From UBA4660 sp034408895 (GTDB lineage Bacteria > Bacteroidota > Bacteroidia > Flavobacteriales_D > Sanyastnellaceae): 64,000 nucleotides of DNA. The stretch spans positions 11,734-75,733 of the forward strand of contig JAWXCI010000051.1 of the NCBI GenBank assembly GCA_034408895.1. Reading direction: 5' to 3'. Made by a program: the position numbers and the translations under genes. Under the pieces are notes generated by a model, which was given only the letters and a program-made list of their open reading frames with translations, ran no database searches and had not been told where the DNA came from. Of the stretch, positions 23,720-32,678 are shown piece by piece. Each line of letters begins with the position of its first letter. The first letter of the stretch is position 1.

Positions 23720-26707
23720 TCATTCCTTCACCACTCTTTTGGTCACCGCATTTCCATCCACCATAAACCGGATGGAATACACTCCGTGAGCCATAGCTGA
23801 AATGTCAATCACCTCGGTATGTGAGCCAGCAATAGAATGGAGGTCTGCTGAAAGAATTTCTTCACCCCATACGTTGTATACCACATAACTTGCATCTACC
23901 GATGACCCGAAATCAAAAGTGACCGCAACCATTCCATCAGTAGGATTAGGAAACACATCAATGAATTGTGAAAGGGCATCCAGTTCATTCACGCCCGTTG
24001 TGCAGGAGCAATCATCAATAGTTGCCGCGGGATTGAAGTTGCTAGAAGCATCATTAGTACATCCGAAAATTTCTCCGTAAATCAGTTTGTCGCATTGCAC
24101 CTGTTCACCTGTTGGAGCGCTTGCCACGTATTGAACAACATCGCCAAGAGGAGTACCGAGTTGCAGATTCAATTCAAATGAAAAATCTCCATCCGTGGTA
24201 ATCTGTGCAATCAAAACTTTGTTTTCGGCAGTAGGACCTTGCACACCTTCGAGTACCGACCATGCACCGTTGTTGGATGTAAACACAGGGCCGTTGTTTT
24301 CATTGTCGAACATGGTGAGGTCGAGCCCCACAGCAGTTACCTGCGGAACGGGTCCCAACACCAAACCATCCGCTTCGGTGAGCAACGGATCTACCAGGCA
24401 ATGATCATTGATGAGCAATCCTGCAGCAATGCCTTCACTTCCTCCATCGTTGTTAGCACCACCTACAATAGAACCATCGGTGTCTTCAGATTTCAAAACA
24501 GCGAACGCTATATCGGAAGCAGCGCCCATAGCCACCCATGAATCAAGTGCAAGTGTGTTTTCATCCAGTCGGTCGTGCGGAATTGCATCACCGGTTGCCA
24601 CACCTCTGTCGTTCTGGTTGTAGAAATAAGTGGTAGTTTCGAAACGCAATTCGTGTTCAGCATTTCCAAACACGGCCTGCAATTCATAACCTTCCACCAG
24701 GTCCGCATAAATGCGATAGGTATAAGAATCGAGAGCTAAATCGGAACCGCCATCTTCATCTTCAGTATCTGTTGCGTCACACACATAATAAATCTCCACA
24801 ATCACATCTTCGAGTCCGCCTGTTTCATCGCAACCTACACCGGTGAAGTATTCGCACGAGCCATCATCATCGGTTGCCAGCGGGTCGTAGTTAAGCGCAT
24901 CGGGGTCAGTGCAACCCGGAATTTCTTCTGCATTGCAAATGCCATCGCTATCATCATCCACCAGTTCAAGACCATCGTTGTTTGTATTGCAGGCCCAACA
25001 ATCAGCTACCGGTTCAATGCATGAGCCATCATCGTTCAGCGCATTCTCATCATAGTTGCAGGCTGTAGAACTTGTACATCCGAGGCTTTCTTCGGCATCG
25101 CAAACTCCATCGTTGTCGGTGTCAATAATTACAAGACCATCGTTGTTGCCATTGCAAGCCCAGCAGTTTTCAATGGGTTCAATACAAGAATCATCATCGT
25201 CAGTTGTCAATGGATCGTAGTTGCAGGCGGATGAACTTGTGCAACCGGAAATTTCGTTGGCATTGCAAACACCGTCACTGTCATCATCCACCAATAAAAG
25301 TCCGTCATTGGTGTCGTTGCATTCCTGGCAATTGAAGACAGGTATTATGCAATCCCCGTTTTCTTCTGTGGCTGCGGGGTCATAGTTGCAAGCCATGTCG
25401 CTGGTGCATCCGAAAATTTCTTCGGCATTGCATACACCGTCACCATCGGTGTCAATAATTTCCAGGCCATTGTTGGTGTCGTTGCATTGTGAACATCCGG
25501 TTTGGGGTTCAATGCAGGTGCCGTCATCACCCGTTGCAGCTGCATCGTAGTTGCACGCAGTAGCACTTGTGCATCCTGGATTTTCTTGTGCATCGCAGGT
25601 GCCGTCACCATCTGTATCAATGATTACCAAACCATCATTGTTGGCATTGCAGGCTAAACAGTTCGGGATGGGTTCTATGCAAGTAGCATCATCATCTGTT
25701 GCATCGGGATTATAATTGCAGGCGGTGGCTAAAGTGCATCCTAAAACTTCTTCTGCATCGCAAATGCCATCGTTGTCTTCATCAATTATATCAAGACCAT
25801 CGTTGTTTGCATTGCAGGCCTGGCAAGCTGCTATTGGCTCAATGCAAGTTCCGTCATCTTCAGTTGCTGTTGCATCATAATTACAAGCGGACAGGCTGGT
25901 GCAACCAAGGCCGCTGCTAACGACAGGGAAGCAAAGAGCCTCGAAGAATTGTTCATCACCCACAGGGTTACTCGATACATATTGTTCTACATCGCCATCG
26001 GGAGTTCCCAATTGAATGTTCAGGCAGAAAGTTAAATCACCATCAGTAGTTATCTGTGCAACGAGAACTCTGTTATCAGCAGTTGGCCCCTGCACACCTG
26101 CAAGCACCGACCATGCACCGTTGTTCGAAGAAAAAACAAGTGGTGAATTCATCATATCGAACATGGACAAATTCAAACCCACCACTGTGACGGATGGAAC
26201 GGTTCCGGTCATCAATCCATCGGCAACTTCAAGGGGAATTCCGGCAAGAGGATCTTCGTTATTGAGCAAACCATCATTGTTATAAACCCCACCTACAATT
26301 GAACCATCGGGATCATCCGCTTTCAGAATTCCGAGCCGCAGTGTTGTTGCTCCGCTCATCGCTAGCCACGAATCCACCGCCACAGTATTATCATCAATGA
26401 AGCTGTGACCAATGCCACCGCCCAGCGTTTCACCGCGGTCTTCATTGTTGAAGAAGAATGTTGAAGTTTCAATCCTCACTTCATGATTCTCATTTCCATA
26501 TACCGCCTGCAATTCGTAGTCAGGCGCCATGTCCACATAAATACGGTAGGTTGTTGAACCCTCATTCAGGGTGCCTCCATCATTGGGCACCGCATCGTTG
26601 GCGTCAGAGATGTAATACGTTTCTACAATGATGTTTTCGAGACCTTGCGAAATTGAAAACATGGGAGCGAGTGAGACAAGGGCGGAAATAAAAAATTTGT
26701 TCATCAA
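23720..26707 (-). CDS. Secreted protein with two copies of the cluster domain, TSP3/Cys repeats and T9SS sorting domain
   Basis: A 995-residue protein and last gene of the receptor cluster. After the signal peptide, residues about 21-265 form the cluster domain: GLENIIVETYYISDAND, then ELQAVYGN, TSTFFFNNEDRGE, NTVAVDSWLAM, WSVLAGVQGPTADNRVLVAQ and CLNIQLGTP. Residues about 267-620 are six units of about 55 residues. Each combines a Cys-rich GCTSATACNYDAAATGDDGTC-like part and a calcium-type DTDGDGVCNAEE part (thrombospondin type 3-like). A second cluster domain follows at about 633-880 (LEDVIVEIYYVCDAT onward), then one more Cys unit and a type A sorting domain (DVFPNPTDGMVAVTF ... GVYSIRFMVDG). 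It is probably a calcium-stabilised surface protein. Function of the domain is unknown. Confidence 0.85.
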   Translation of the reverse strand: MMNKFFISALVSLAPMFSISQGLENIIVETYYISDANDAVPNDGGTLNEGSTTYRIYVDMAPDYELQAVYGNENHEVRIETSTFFFNNEDRGETLGGGIGHSFIDDNTVAVDSWLAMSGATTLRLGILKADDPDGSIVGGVYNNDGLLNNEDPLAGIPLEVADGLMTGTVPSVTVVGLNLSMFDMMNSPLVFSSNNGAWSVLAGVQGPTADNRVLVAQITTDGDLTFCLNIQLGTPDGDVEQYVSSNPVGDEQFFEALCFPVVSSGLGCTSLSACNYDATATEDDGTCIEPIAACQACNANNDGLDIIDEDNDGICDAEEVLGCTLATACNYNPDATDDDATCIEPIPNCLACNANNDGLVIIDTDGDGTCDAQENPGCTSATACNYDAAATGDDGTCIEPQTGCSQCNDTNNGLEIIDTDGDGVCNAEEIFGCTSDMACNYDPAATEENGDCIIPVFNCQECNDTNDGLLLVDDDSDGVCNANEISGCTSSSACNYDPLTTDDDDSCIEPIENCWACNGNNDGLVIIDTDNDGVCDAEESLGCTSSTACNYDENALNDDGSCIEPVADCWACNTNNDGLELVDDDSDGICNAEEIPGCTDPDALNYDPLATDDDGSCEYFTGVGCDETGGLEDVIVEIYYVCDATDTEDEDGGSDLALDSYTYRIYADLVEGYELQAVFGNAEHELRFETTTYFYNQNDRGVATGDAIPHDRLDENTLALDSWVAMGAASDIAFAVLKSEDTDGSIVGGANNDGGSEGIAAGLLINDHCLVDPLLTEADGLVLGPVPQVTAVGLDLTMFDNENNGPVFTSNNGAWSVLEGVQGPTAENKVLIAQITTDGDFSFELNLQLGTPLGDVVQYVASAPTGEQVQCDKLIYGEIFGCTNDASSNFNPAATIDDCSCTTGVNELDALSQFIDVFPNPTDGMVAVTFDFGSSVDASYVVYNVWGEEILSADLHSIAGSHTEVIDISAMAHGVYSIRFMVDGNAVTKRVVKE
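24854..25906 (-). repeat. Tandem ~165-base coding repeats (TSP3/Cys-rich)
   Basis: Six diverged copies of a unit of about 55 codons plus a partial seventh. Each copy has four Cys, an ACNY core, and an acidic DxDxDGxC loop. Copies differ at many positions, so this is old duplication, not assembly stutter. Confidence 0.8.
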
Positions 26708-26757
26708 TTATTTGTGTTTTGAATTTGGTTGTTTGAATAAAATGCGTTTTCATTATT

Positions 26758-26800
26758 CACCCCTAAGGAGTCAAGCACGTTGCATGACCTCTTAGGGGTG
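26758..26800. other. Long near-perfect intergenic hairpin within the receptor cluster
   Basis: CACCCCTAAG/CTTAGGGGTG (10 bp) continues through GAG-TCA/TGAC-CTC with one bulge and GCA/TGC to a 3-base loop. It lies between the second and third domain-protein genes. In the reverse (transcribed) direction no T-run follows, so it is more likely an mRNA-stabilising or processing hairpin, giving different levels to the two genes, than a full terminator. Confidence 0.6.
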
Positions 26801-26832
26801 CTAACTATTTTCTTAGACCAGGATGTGAATCA

Positions 26833-28110
26833 TCATGGGCAAACGTTTCCGAATGTTGACATGAATATCAAAAGGTCGCTGGTGTTTACTGCTCCGTTGT
26901 TGTCCATATCAAATAAACCACAGCCACTTGTGCAGCCGAAGTTGGACATGAACACCAGCAGGTCTGAGGTGTTTACGGTTCCGTTTCCGTCAAAGTCACC
27001 GAGGCAGTAATACGTGCATGAACCATCATCGCATCCTGCCAGTGGGTCGTAATTAGTTGCAGCCGGATCGTTGCAACCGGGATAAGTGCATGAGCCATCA
27101 TCGCAACCTGCACCATCTGCATAGTTGCATGCAGTATCATCAGCGCAACCGGGATAGGTGCATGAGCCGTCATCGCAACCAGAACCATCCACATAGTTGC
27201 AGGCAGTATCATCAGTGCAACCGGGATAGGTGCATGATCCATCATCTTCTGTCGCATCGGGGTTGTAGTTGCAAGCGGTGTTGTCCGTACAGCCTGATAT
27301 TGCGAGCATGGGATAACAAAGTGCCTGGAAGTATTGTTCAGCACCCACGGGATTGCTGGAAACGTATTGTTCAACACCGCCACCCGGTGTTCCGAGTTGG
27401 ATGTTGAGGCAAAAAGAAAATTCACCATCCGTAGTGATTTGTGCAACCAATACACGATTGTCGGCAGTGGGGCCTTGCACACCTTCGAGTACTGACCATG
27501 CACCACCATTTGAAGTAAAAAGCGGACCTGCATTCACATTGTCGAACACTGATAAATCCAAACCTACTATTGTAACTATGGGGCCAACTCCTGGAATCAA
27601 CCCGTCTGAAGTAGTAAGCGGAATTCCGGCAAGAGGATTGTTGTTCACCAAAAGTCCACCCGCAATTCCGGCACTTCCTCCATCATTATTTGCACCGCCA
27701 ACGAGCGAACCACCGGCATCATCAGTTTTCAACACTCCAAGACGAAGTGTAGTGGCACCACTCATGGCCACCCAGGAGTCTAGTGCAACGGTGTTTTCAT
27801 CAATTCGGTTGTCGGGAATTTCCTTACCTGTTTTTTCACCCCGATCCACATTATTAAAGAAGAGTGTGGAAGTCTCGATGCGCAATTCGTGGTTTCCGTT
27901 TCCATATACCGCCTGTAGTTCATAGCCGGAAAGCATGTCCACAAAAATTCTGTACGTGGTAGAACCTGCAGGCAGCGAACCACCATCGGTATCAGTAGCA
28001 TCGTTGGCATCGGAGATGTAATAAGTCTCAACGATAATGTTTTCGAGGCCCTGTGATCGGGTGAAAGCAACTGTCAGGACAAGGGAAAAGCAAAGTAGGA
28101 TTTTTTTCAT
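26833..28110 (-). CDS. Secreted protein with one cluster domain, Cys-rich repeats and dockerin-like pair
   Basis: A 425-residue exported protein. The signal peptide ends before QGLENIIVETYYISDAND, which opens a cluster domain (about residues 20-265) very close to the first copy of the downstream gene (shared GATTLRLGVLK-like, GVQGPTADNRVLVAQITTDG and CLNIQLGTP blocks). Four Cys units of about 24 residues follow (GCTDDTACNYVDGSGCDDGSC type). The end is two dockerin-type calcium loops, DFDGNGTVNTSD and DMDNNGAVNTSD, each followed by LL-x-FMS-x-FG. No type A sorting domain is present, unlike its two neighbours. Middle gene of the cluster. Confidence 0.83.
   Translation of the reverse strand: MKKILLCFSLVLTVAFTRSQGLENIIVETYYISDANDATDTDGGSLPAGSTTYRIFVDMLSGYELQAVYGNGNHELRIETSTLFFNNVDRGEKTGKEIPDNRIDENTVALDSWVAMSGATTLRLGVLKTDDAGGSLVGGANNDGGSAGIAGGLLVNNNPLAGIPLTTSDGLIPGVGPIVTIVGLDLSVFDNVNAGPLFTSNGGAWSVLEGVQGPTADNRVLVAQITTDGEFSFCLNIQLGTPGGGVEQYVSSNPVGAEQYFQALCYPMLAISGCTDNTACNYNPDATEDDGSCTYPGCTDDTACNYVDGSGCDDGSCTYPGCADDTACNYADGAGCDDGSCTYPGCNDPAATNYDPLAGCDDGSCTYYCLGDFDGNGTVNTSDLLVFMSNFGCTSGCGLFDMDNNGAVNTSDLLIFMSTFGNVCP
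27016..27294 (-). repeat. Tandem ~72-base coding repeats (Cys-rich, four units)
   Basis: Four consecutive copies of a unit of about 24 codons, each with two Cys, an ACNY or ATNY core and an acidic DDGSC end. The middle two are nearly identical in DNA, so recombination between them is possible. Confidence 0.8.
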
Positions 28111-28246
28111 TCTGGTTAATTTGAGAGTGCAAGGCTAGATGCTCACCTTTTCCCAAATTCATCCTGTAGATTAAATAAACGTTAGTCCTGCTCGCTCTGT
28201 GTTACCTGCAAATTATCAAGACGATCATCGCAAGGTCAGATGTGAT

Positions 28247-29581
28247 TTAGTTCTTCACCACAAACTTCCTTTCTGAAATTTGATCGCCACTTAGTTGAAG
28301 AAGAAAAATGCCTTTTGCTAGATGGGCGGTATTCAGTTTCACCAATTGATTTTCCGAAGTCGTTTCCACGTTTTCCTGATGAACGATTCTTCCCAGAGCA
28401 TCAACGATCAAAACGGAAACTGATTGATGTGCCTTATCCCCGAATTGAATACTGAGTTGATCATTGAAAGGATTGGGATAGAAAATGAAATCAACATCAG
28501 TGGCCGATAAATTTTCAAGCCCGACAAATCCCGGACAAATCAAATCGGGATCGAGGTTTATGCAGTTGTCTGGAAGAATGCAACACAATTCCTGCACGTT
28601 GAAATTCACATCGGGATCGTAATTGCATGCAAGCGTGTCCGAACAACCTAATACGATTAAAGTCTGGCAAGAACCATCACTGCAACTCACAGCGGGATCA
28701 TATTCAAGATAGAGCGGATCGTTGCATCCGCAGGTGGGAGGGTATTTGAGGAATGCACTTACGTTTTCATCTTCAAGAAGTATAGAATCATTGGCCACAT
28801 ATTTTATGATGTCACCGTTTGGGTTCATAACTGTCACGTTGAATTCAAAAGTGAGTTCTCCGATGGTTGTGAGTTGAGCGATAAGAATTTTGTTATCGGA
28901 TGTTGGTCCCTGCACACCTTCCGGCACAAGCATCGTCACACTATCGCTTTCGTAAATCGAAGAAAGTGTTTCATCATTGAAAACTGATTCAGGATTATCG
29001 CCTGCCACAACCAAATCAAGAATTGATGAATCCATCCATGCAATCAATCCATCTTTTTCAATGAGTGGAATTCCTGCCAGAACATCATTGTTCACAAGCA
29101 AGCCACCAGCTACTTCATTGCTTCCTCCAGTGTTGTTCATCCCACCTACAATTGAACTGTCTGGGTCTTCCGTTTTTAGAATTCCGGAGTGTTCATCCGA
29201 GGCTGCACCGAATGACAACCATGAATCAAGAGCTACGGTGTTTTTATTAAGATGATTCGCGCCAATATCAAAACCGAAAACTTCCCCGCGGTCTGTATTG
29301 TTAAAGAAAGGAGCGGTACTATTGATTAACAAAACATGGTTGGTATCACCATAAATTGAAATGAGTTTTGCTCCTTCAACCAGATCCAAAAACACACGAT
29401 AGGTCACCGAACCTGCTGGCAGCGATCCTCCTGGATCATCTCCATCAATATCAGCTGCATCATTTCCATCCGTGATGTAATAAGTTTCTACCATTACATT
29501 CTCGATGTCGCCCTGGGCAATAAGTATTGATGCGGAGGAAATAAGAATTGCAAGTGTTGAAAAAATGATTTTCATTTTCAT
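28247..29581 (-). CDS. Secreted protein with one cluster domain and T9SS type A sorting domain
   Basis: A 444-residue exported protein directly behind the TonB-dependent receptor (26 bases between them), so surely co-transcribed. The signal peptide (IFSTLAILISSASILIAQ) precedes the most diverged copy of the cluster domain (DIENVMVETYYITDGND, then APFFNNTDRGE, NTVALDSWLSFGAASD, EGVQGPTSDNKILIAQL). Two Cys-rich units follow, then a type A sorting domain (FYPNPFNDQLSIQFG ... GIFLLQLSGDQISERKF). Being next to the receptor, it is the best candidate for a surface partner that hands a ligand to the barrel; that is inference. Confidence 0.83.
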   Translation of the reverse strand: MKMKIIFSTLAILISSASILIAQGDIENVMVETYYITDGNDAADIDGDDPGGSLPAGSVTYRVFLDLVEGAKLISIYGDTNHVLLINSTAPFFNNTDRGEVFGFDIGANHLNKNTVALDSWLSFGAASDEHSGILKTEDPDSSIVGGMNNTGGSNEVAGGLLVNNDVLAGIPLIEKDGLIAWMDSSILDLVVAGDNPESVFNDETLSSIYESDSVTMLVPEGVQGPTSDNKILIAQLTTIGELTFEFNVTVMNPNGDIIKYVANDSILLEDENVSAFLKYPPTCGCNDPLYLEYDPAVSCSDGSCQTLIVLGCSDTLACNYDPDVNFNVQELCCILPDNCINLDPDLICPGFVGLENLSATDVDFIFYPNPFNDQLSIQFGDKAHQSVSVLIVDALGRIVHQENVETTSENQLVKLNTAHLAKGIFLLQLSGDQISERKFVVKN

Positions 29582-29607
29582 GGTATGAAAAAATTCGTGT
29601 GAAAAGA

Positions 29608-32600
29608 TCAGAGCTTGTAGGAAACGCTGAGCACGTAGTTTGTTCCGTAAGTGTATTTGTCGAAGTCGAGCAACCAGCCCGCATCGAATTTGTAAGTTCT
29701 GCGGATGGGCGCATTGAGGAGATTGCGCACCTGGAAACTGGCGCTGTAATGTTTGCCTATTTTTTTAGTGATGTTTAGATCCAACAACTGTCGGGGTAAT
29801 TCGAAAATGTCGGGAGTATCTTCTGCCGCATTGGCCACCACGGCAAGTTTTGGCCCCTGCACATTGTACGATACCGAAACGGAAAACTTGGCACTGTCGC
29901 CCGTGTAGGAAAGAATTCCATTTACGATATAAGGAGCCTGTCCAAACATTTTCCTGGTTTCGTTAACCGGAACAGTGACGGTGGTTTTGGAATCAATAAA
30001 CGAAACATTTGCCCGCAGATCAACATTGGATGTCAGCTTTTTTCTTCCTTCTAATTCTAATCCGAGTGCGCTGGATTTATCAGCATTCTGCCAGGTGTAA
30101 TTATCACCACCGGAAAGTTTCACGAGTTCTATGTGGTTCTCAAAAGTTTTGTAGAACAAACTGAACGAAAGATTGTCCCCGGTTTGGAAATAGGATTCAA
30201 TGCGGAAATCATAATTGTTCACATTAGTCATTTCAAGGCTGGGGTTTCCCTGAACGCGTGCGCGCAATTCATAATCTTCAAGCGACACCGCGGACAATTC
30301 GCGGAAACCAGGCCGTGCCAATGAGCGGAAGTAGTTCAGGCGCACGTTGACCGTGGTTGTGTCGTTGCCCACCAAATTGTAAATCAGGTTGGCACTTGGT
30401 AAAATGTGCAGGGTATCTACCATGCCGGGATTTGCTTTTACTCCACCAATGTTTCTGCGATCAGGATCATCAATTGGTAATCCCAGTTCATGGTATTCTT
30501 TAATGTCAGCAATGATATTAGTGTGCTCCGCCCGAACTCCGCCAACCATACGAAGTTTACTTCCGAAATGATGATCAGCCATAACAAAACCTGCAGTCAC
30601 TTTACTTATTCCTATATCGCTGTCGAGCAACGAAGAGGCATTGGCATAACTGAGATCGAAAGTGGTGCGGCCATCAATGGAAAACCTGTCAAGACTAAAT
30701 AAGTCGCTCAGGCTGGAGGTAATGATGGAACCACCTACGCCTTGCAGCGAATAGATGGCCTGCGAATTATCCCGGCTGTTGTATTGATATGCACCACCCA
30801 GTTTCAGTTTGGTGGTGTTGGCTTCTTTTTTTCCAATCGGAATCTCGACAACAGCCCTGGAATCAAACAACGACTCAAGCATTTCGCGGAAACGCCTGTT
30901 GGGAGTAAAGGTGCTCCTGAACTGATAAACACCCGCATCATAGAAATATTGAATGTCTTTAAAGTCCAGCACATTTCTTTCACCATCAGTGTACGATGCG
31001 TTGATATCAGCCTTGATTTTTGATCCGGGGAAAAAATGTTCTGTTTTGAGTTGATACACCAGTTGCTTTCTTTCCTCATAGTATTGGTCTTCGCCCAATA
31101 ATGTTTCAGAGGGTCCTGAGTCGCGGTCTTTACCCTGAAATTTTCTAGCCTGGTTGTCCCCGATGAAGTTGGGCATAAACAATAGCGAAACACTGTTGTT
31201 CTTGTTGAGTTGATAAGACAAGTTGGCAAGGCCACTTACACTATTCGTTTCAGAAGCCGATTGCTGGGAAAGGTTGAGATCATCTGCAATAGGAGATGGT
31301 ACCTCAGGAGATGCACCAAAATCGGGTGATGCATTGGTTCGTTGTGCTGTTGAGTTTCCATCGTAGTTCACGTTGGTGGAATGCCTAACACCGATCATAA
31401 ATCCCAATTTTCTTTTCAGGAAATTTACCTGGTTTCCAATGATGATACTGTTGCCAGAATTGAGAGGTGCCTTCTTTGTTTGGGTAGCCCAGGAATTGCT
31501 GAACTTCTGTCCGATATCCGCTAGCTCGGCATTAAACTTCGGGAAAAAAATGGGCTGGTATTGATCCTGGTAATTTCCTATGGCCTGGTTCACGGCTGAT
31601 GAATTATAGAATTGCGCAGGGCCTAGCAAGCCAAGTTCTATCATAGCCAGATTGTAAAATGCGTCTCCTTCCGTAATGTTTGTATTGGATGTGATGCCGT
31701 AAGAGTTGAGATAGCTACCCAGTCCTAATTCCTGGAATTGCATGTAGTAGTCAGGGTTGGTAATGGCCACAGGAAAATCTTCTTGGCCGGTGGGTACACC
31801 ATCCGGAATGCCTCGAAAGCCATTATCATAGCCCAACCAATCAGTGGAACTGCCCTGTGATGAAACGATATCCCGGAAGGTAGTTTGCGGATTGTAGCCC
31901 CATGATGAGTTGAGTTGGATGGTAAGTTGATCCGGAAAGTCAATAGTTTCTACTGAAAGGTAAGCACCGCTCCAGTCACCCGGCAACTCGGGACTTGCGG
32001 ATTTGGTGATGATGAGATTGTCAATCAAACCCGTTGGAAAAATGTCCAGCTTTATGTTATTTGTGAAAGGATCGAGAGTTGGTATTCTGGAACCATTGAT
32101 AGTGGTCTTTATGTAGCGGTCAGCAAGCCCGCGAACGGTCACATAATTTCCAACAAACGAAACACCTGTAACTCTTTTAATAGCTGAAGAAACATTTGAG
32201 TCACCTGTTTTCTTGATCGTTTCGGCTGATATGTAATCCAGTGTGGTTGCCGATTTCTGTTTCATTTTCTCCATGTAGTAATCATTGCGCTTGATGGCCT
32301 TGGCCTCAACGGTTACTCCTGTAATTACAAAATCCTCGGGCACCAGATCGAAATTCACAATTACTACTTCACCGCCTGTTGGGTTCACTGTTATTTCCTG
32401 CGGCATGTAACCAAGGTAATTCAGCACCAAAATCTGTGGAGATGCGTCCGGAATTTTTATTGAATAGTCACCATCAATATCAGTGTAAGCACCCAACGAA
32501 GTGTTGTCTTTAACAACAACGGCTGCACCCGGAATGGTTTCACCCAGGTTGTTGGTCACTTTGCCCCGAACTGTACCCTGCGACATGGCCACAGATGCGG

Positions 32601-32637
32601 TGAAAACAAAGAATAATGCAGGTAGTAGAGTCTTCAT
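29608..32637 (-). CDS. TonB-dependent receptor with carboxypeptidase-regulatory-like domain
   Basis: A 1009-residue outer-membrane receptor and first gene of the cluster. The signal peptide (LLPALFFVFTASVAMS) is followed by a carboxypeptidase-regulatory-like domain (GTVRGKVTNNLGETIPGAAV ... YTDIDGDYSI). Next is a plug domain (SAIKRVTGVSFVGNYVTVRG, GLADRYIKTTINGSRIP) and a 22-strand-type barrel ending in an aromatic-rich C-terminal strand (GTNYVLSVSYKL). It imports an unknown substrate with energy from TonB/ExbBD. No SusD-like lipoprotein is adjacent; instead three secreted proteins sharing one domain follow, so this is not a standard polysaccharide-utilisation locus. Confidence 0.92.
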   Translation of the reverse strand: MKTLLPALFFVFTASVAMSQGTVRGKVTNNLGETIPGAAVVVKDNTSLGAYTDIDGDYSIKIPDASPQILVLNYLGYMPQEITVNPTGGEVVIVNFDLVPEDFVITGVTVEAKAIKRNDYYMEKMKQKSATTLDYISAETIKKTGDSNVSSAIKRVTGVSFVGNYVTVRGLADRYIKTTINGSRIPTLDPFTNNIKLDIFPTGLIDNLIITKSASPELPGDWSGAYLSVETIDFPDQLTIQLNSSWGYNPQTTFRDIVSSQGSSTDWLGYDNGFRGIPDGVPTGQEDFPVAITNPDYYMQFQELGLGSYLNSYGITSNTNITEGDAFYNLAMIELGLLGPAQFYNSSAVNQAIGNYQDQYQPIFFPKFNAELADIGQKFSNSWATQTKKAPLNSGNSIIIGNQVNFLKRKLGFMIGVRHSTNVNYDGNSTAQRTNASPDFGASPEVPSPIADDLNLSQQSASETNSVSGLANLSYQLNKNNSVSLLFMPNFIGDNQARKFQGKDRDSGPSETLLGEDQYYEERKQLVYQLKTEHFFPGSKIKADINASYTDGERNVLDFKDIQYFYDAGVYQFRSTFTPNRRFREMLESLFDSRAVVEIPIGKKEANTTKLKLGGAYQYNSRDNSQAIYSLQGVGGSIITSSLSDLFSLDRFSIDGRTTFDLSYANASSLLDSDIGISKVTAGFVMADHHFGSKLRMVGGVRAEHTNIIADIKEYHELGLPIDDPDRRNIGGVKANPGMVDTLHILPSANLIYNLVGNDTTTVNVRLNYFRSLARPGFRELSAVSLEDYELRARVQGNPSLEMTNVNNYDFRIESYFQTGDNLSFSLFYKTFENHIELVKLSGGDNYTWQNADKSSALGLELEGRKKLTSNVDLRANVSFIDSKTTVTVPVNETRKMFGQAPYIVNGILSYTGDSAKFSVSVSYNVQGPKLAVVANAAEDTPDIFELPRQLLDLNITKKIGKHYSASFQVRNLLNAPIRRTYKFDAGWLLDFDKYTYGTNYVLSVSYKL

Positions 32638-32660
32638 TGTATGATGAGTATATGGAGTGC

Positions 32661-32678
32661 GAAGCTATTTTGAAGCTA
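32661..32678. promoter_or_regulatory. Direct repeat GAAGCTA-N4-GAAGCTA upstream of the receptor gene
   Basis: Two identical 7-mers with an 11-base period lie 24-41 bases before the receptor start codon. One-turn spacing of direct repeats is what a head-to-tail dimer such as a response regulator would bind. No regulator is adjacent, so this is only suggestive. Confidence 0.25.

Noticed and set aside
24854..25906. Regularly spaced repeats that could suggest a CRISPR array
   Set aside because: The period is about 165 bases, the whole stretch is one open coding frame, and repeats and 'spacers' are both conserved between units; no cas genes are present.
27353..27925. Forward open frame of 190 codons opposite the cluster-domain gene
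   Set aside because: It mirrors the conserved domain read in reverse; similar shadow frames appear opposite each domain copy, which is explained by shared sequence.
29608..32637. SusC of a polysaccharide-utilisation locus
   Set aside because: No SusD-like lipoprotein, glycoside hydrolase or regulator is adjacent; the neighbours are secreted proteins with a shared unknown domain.
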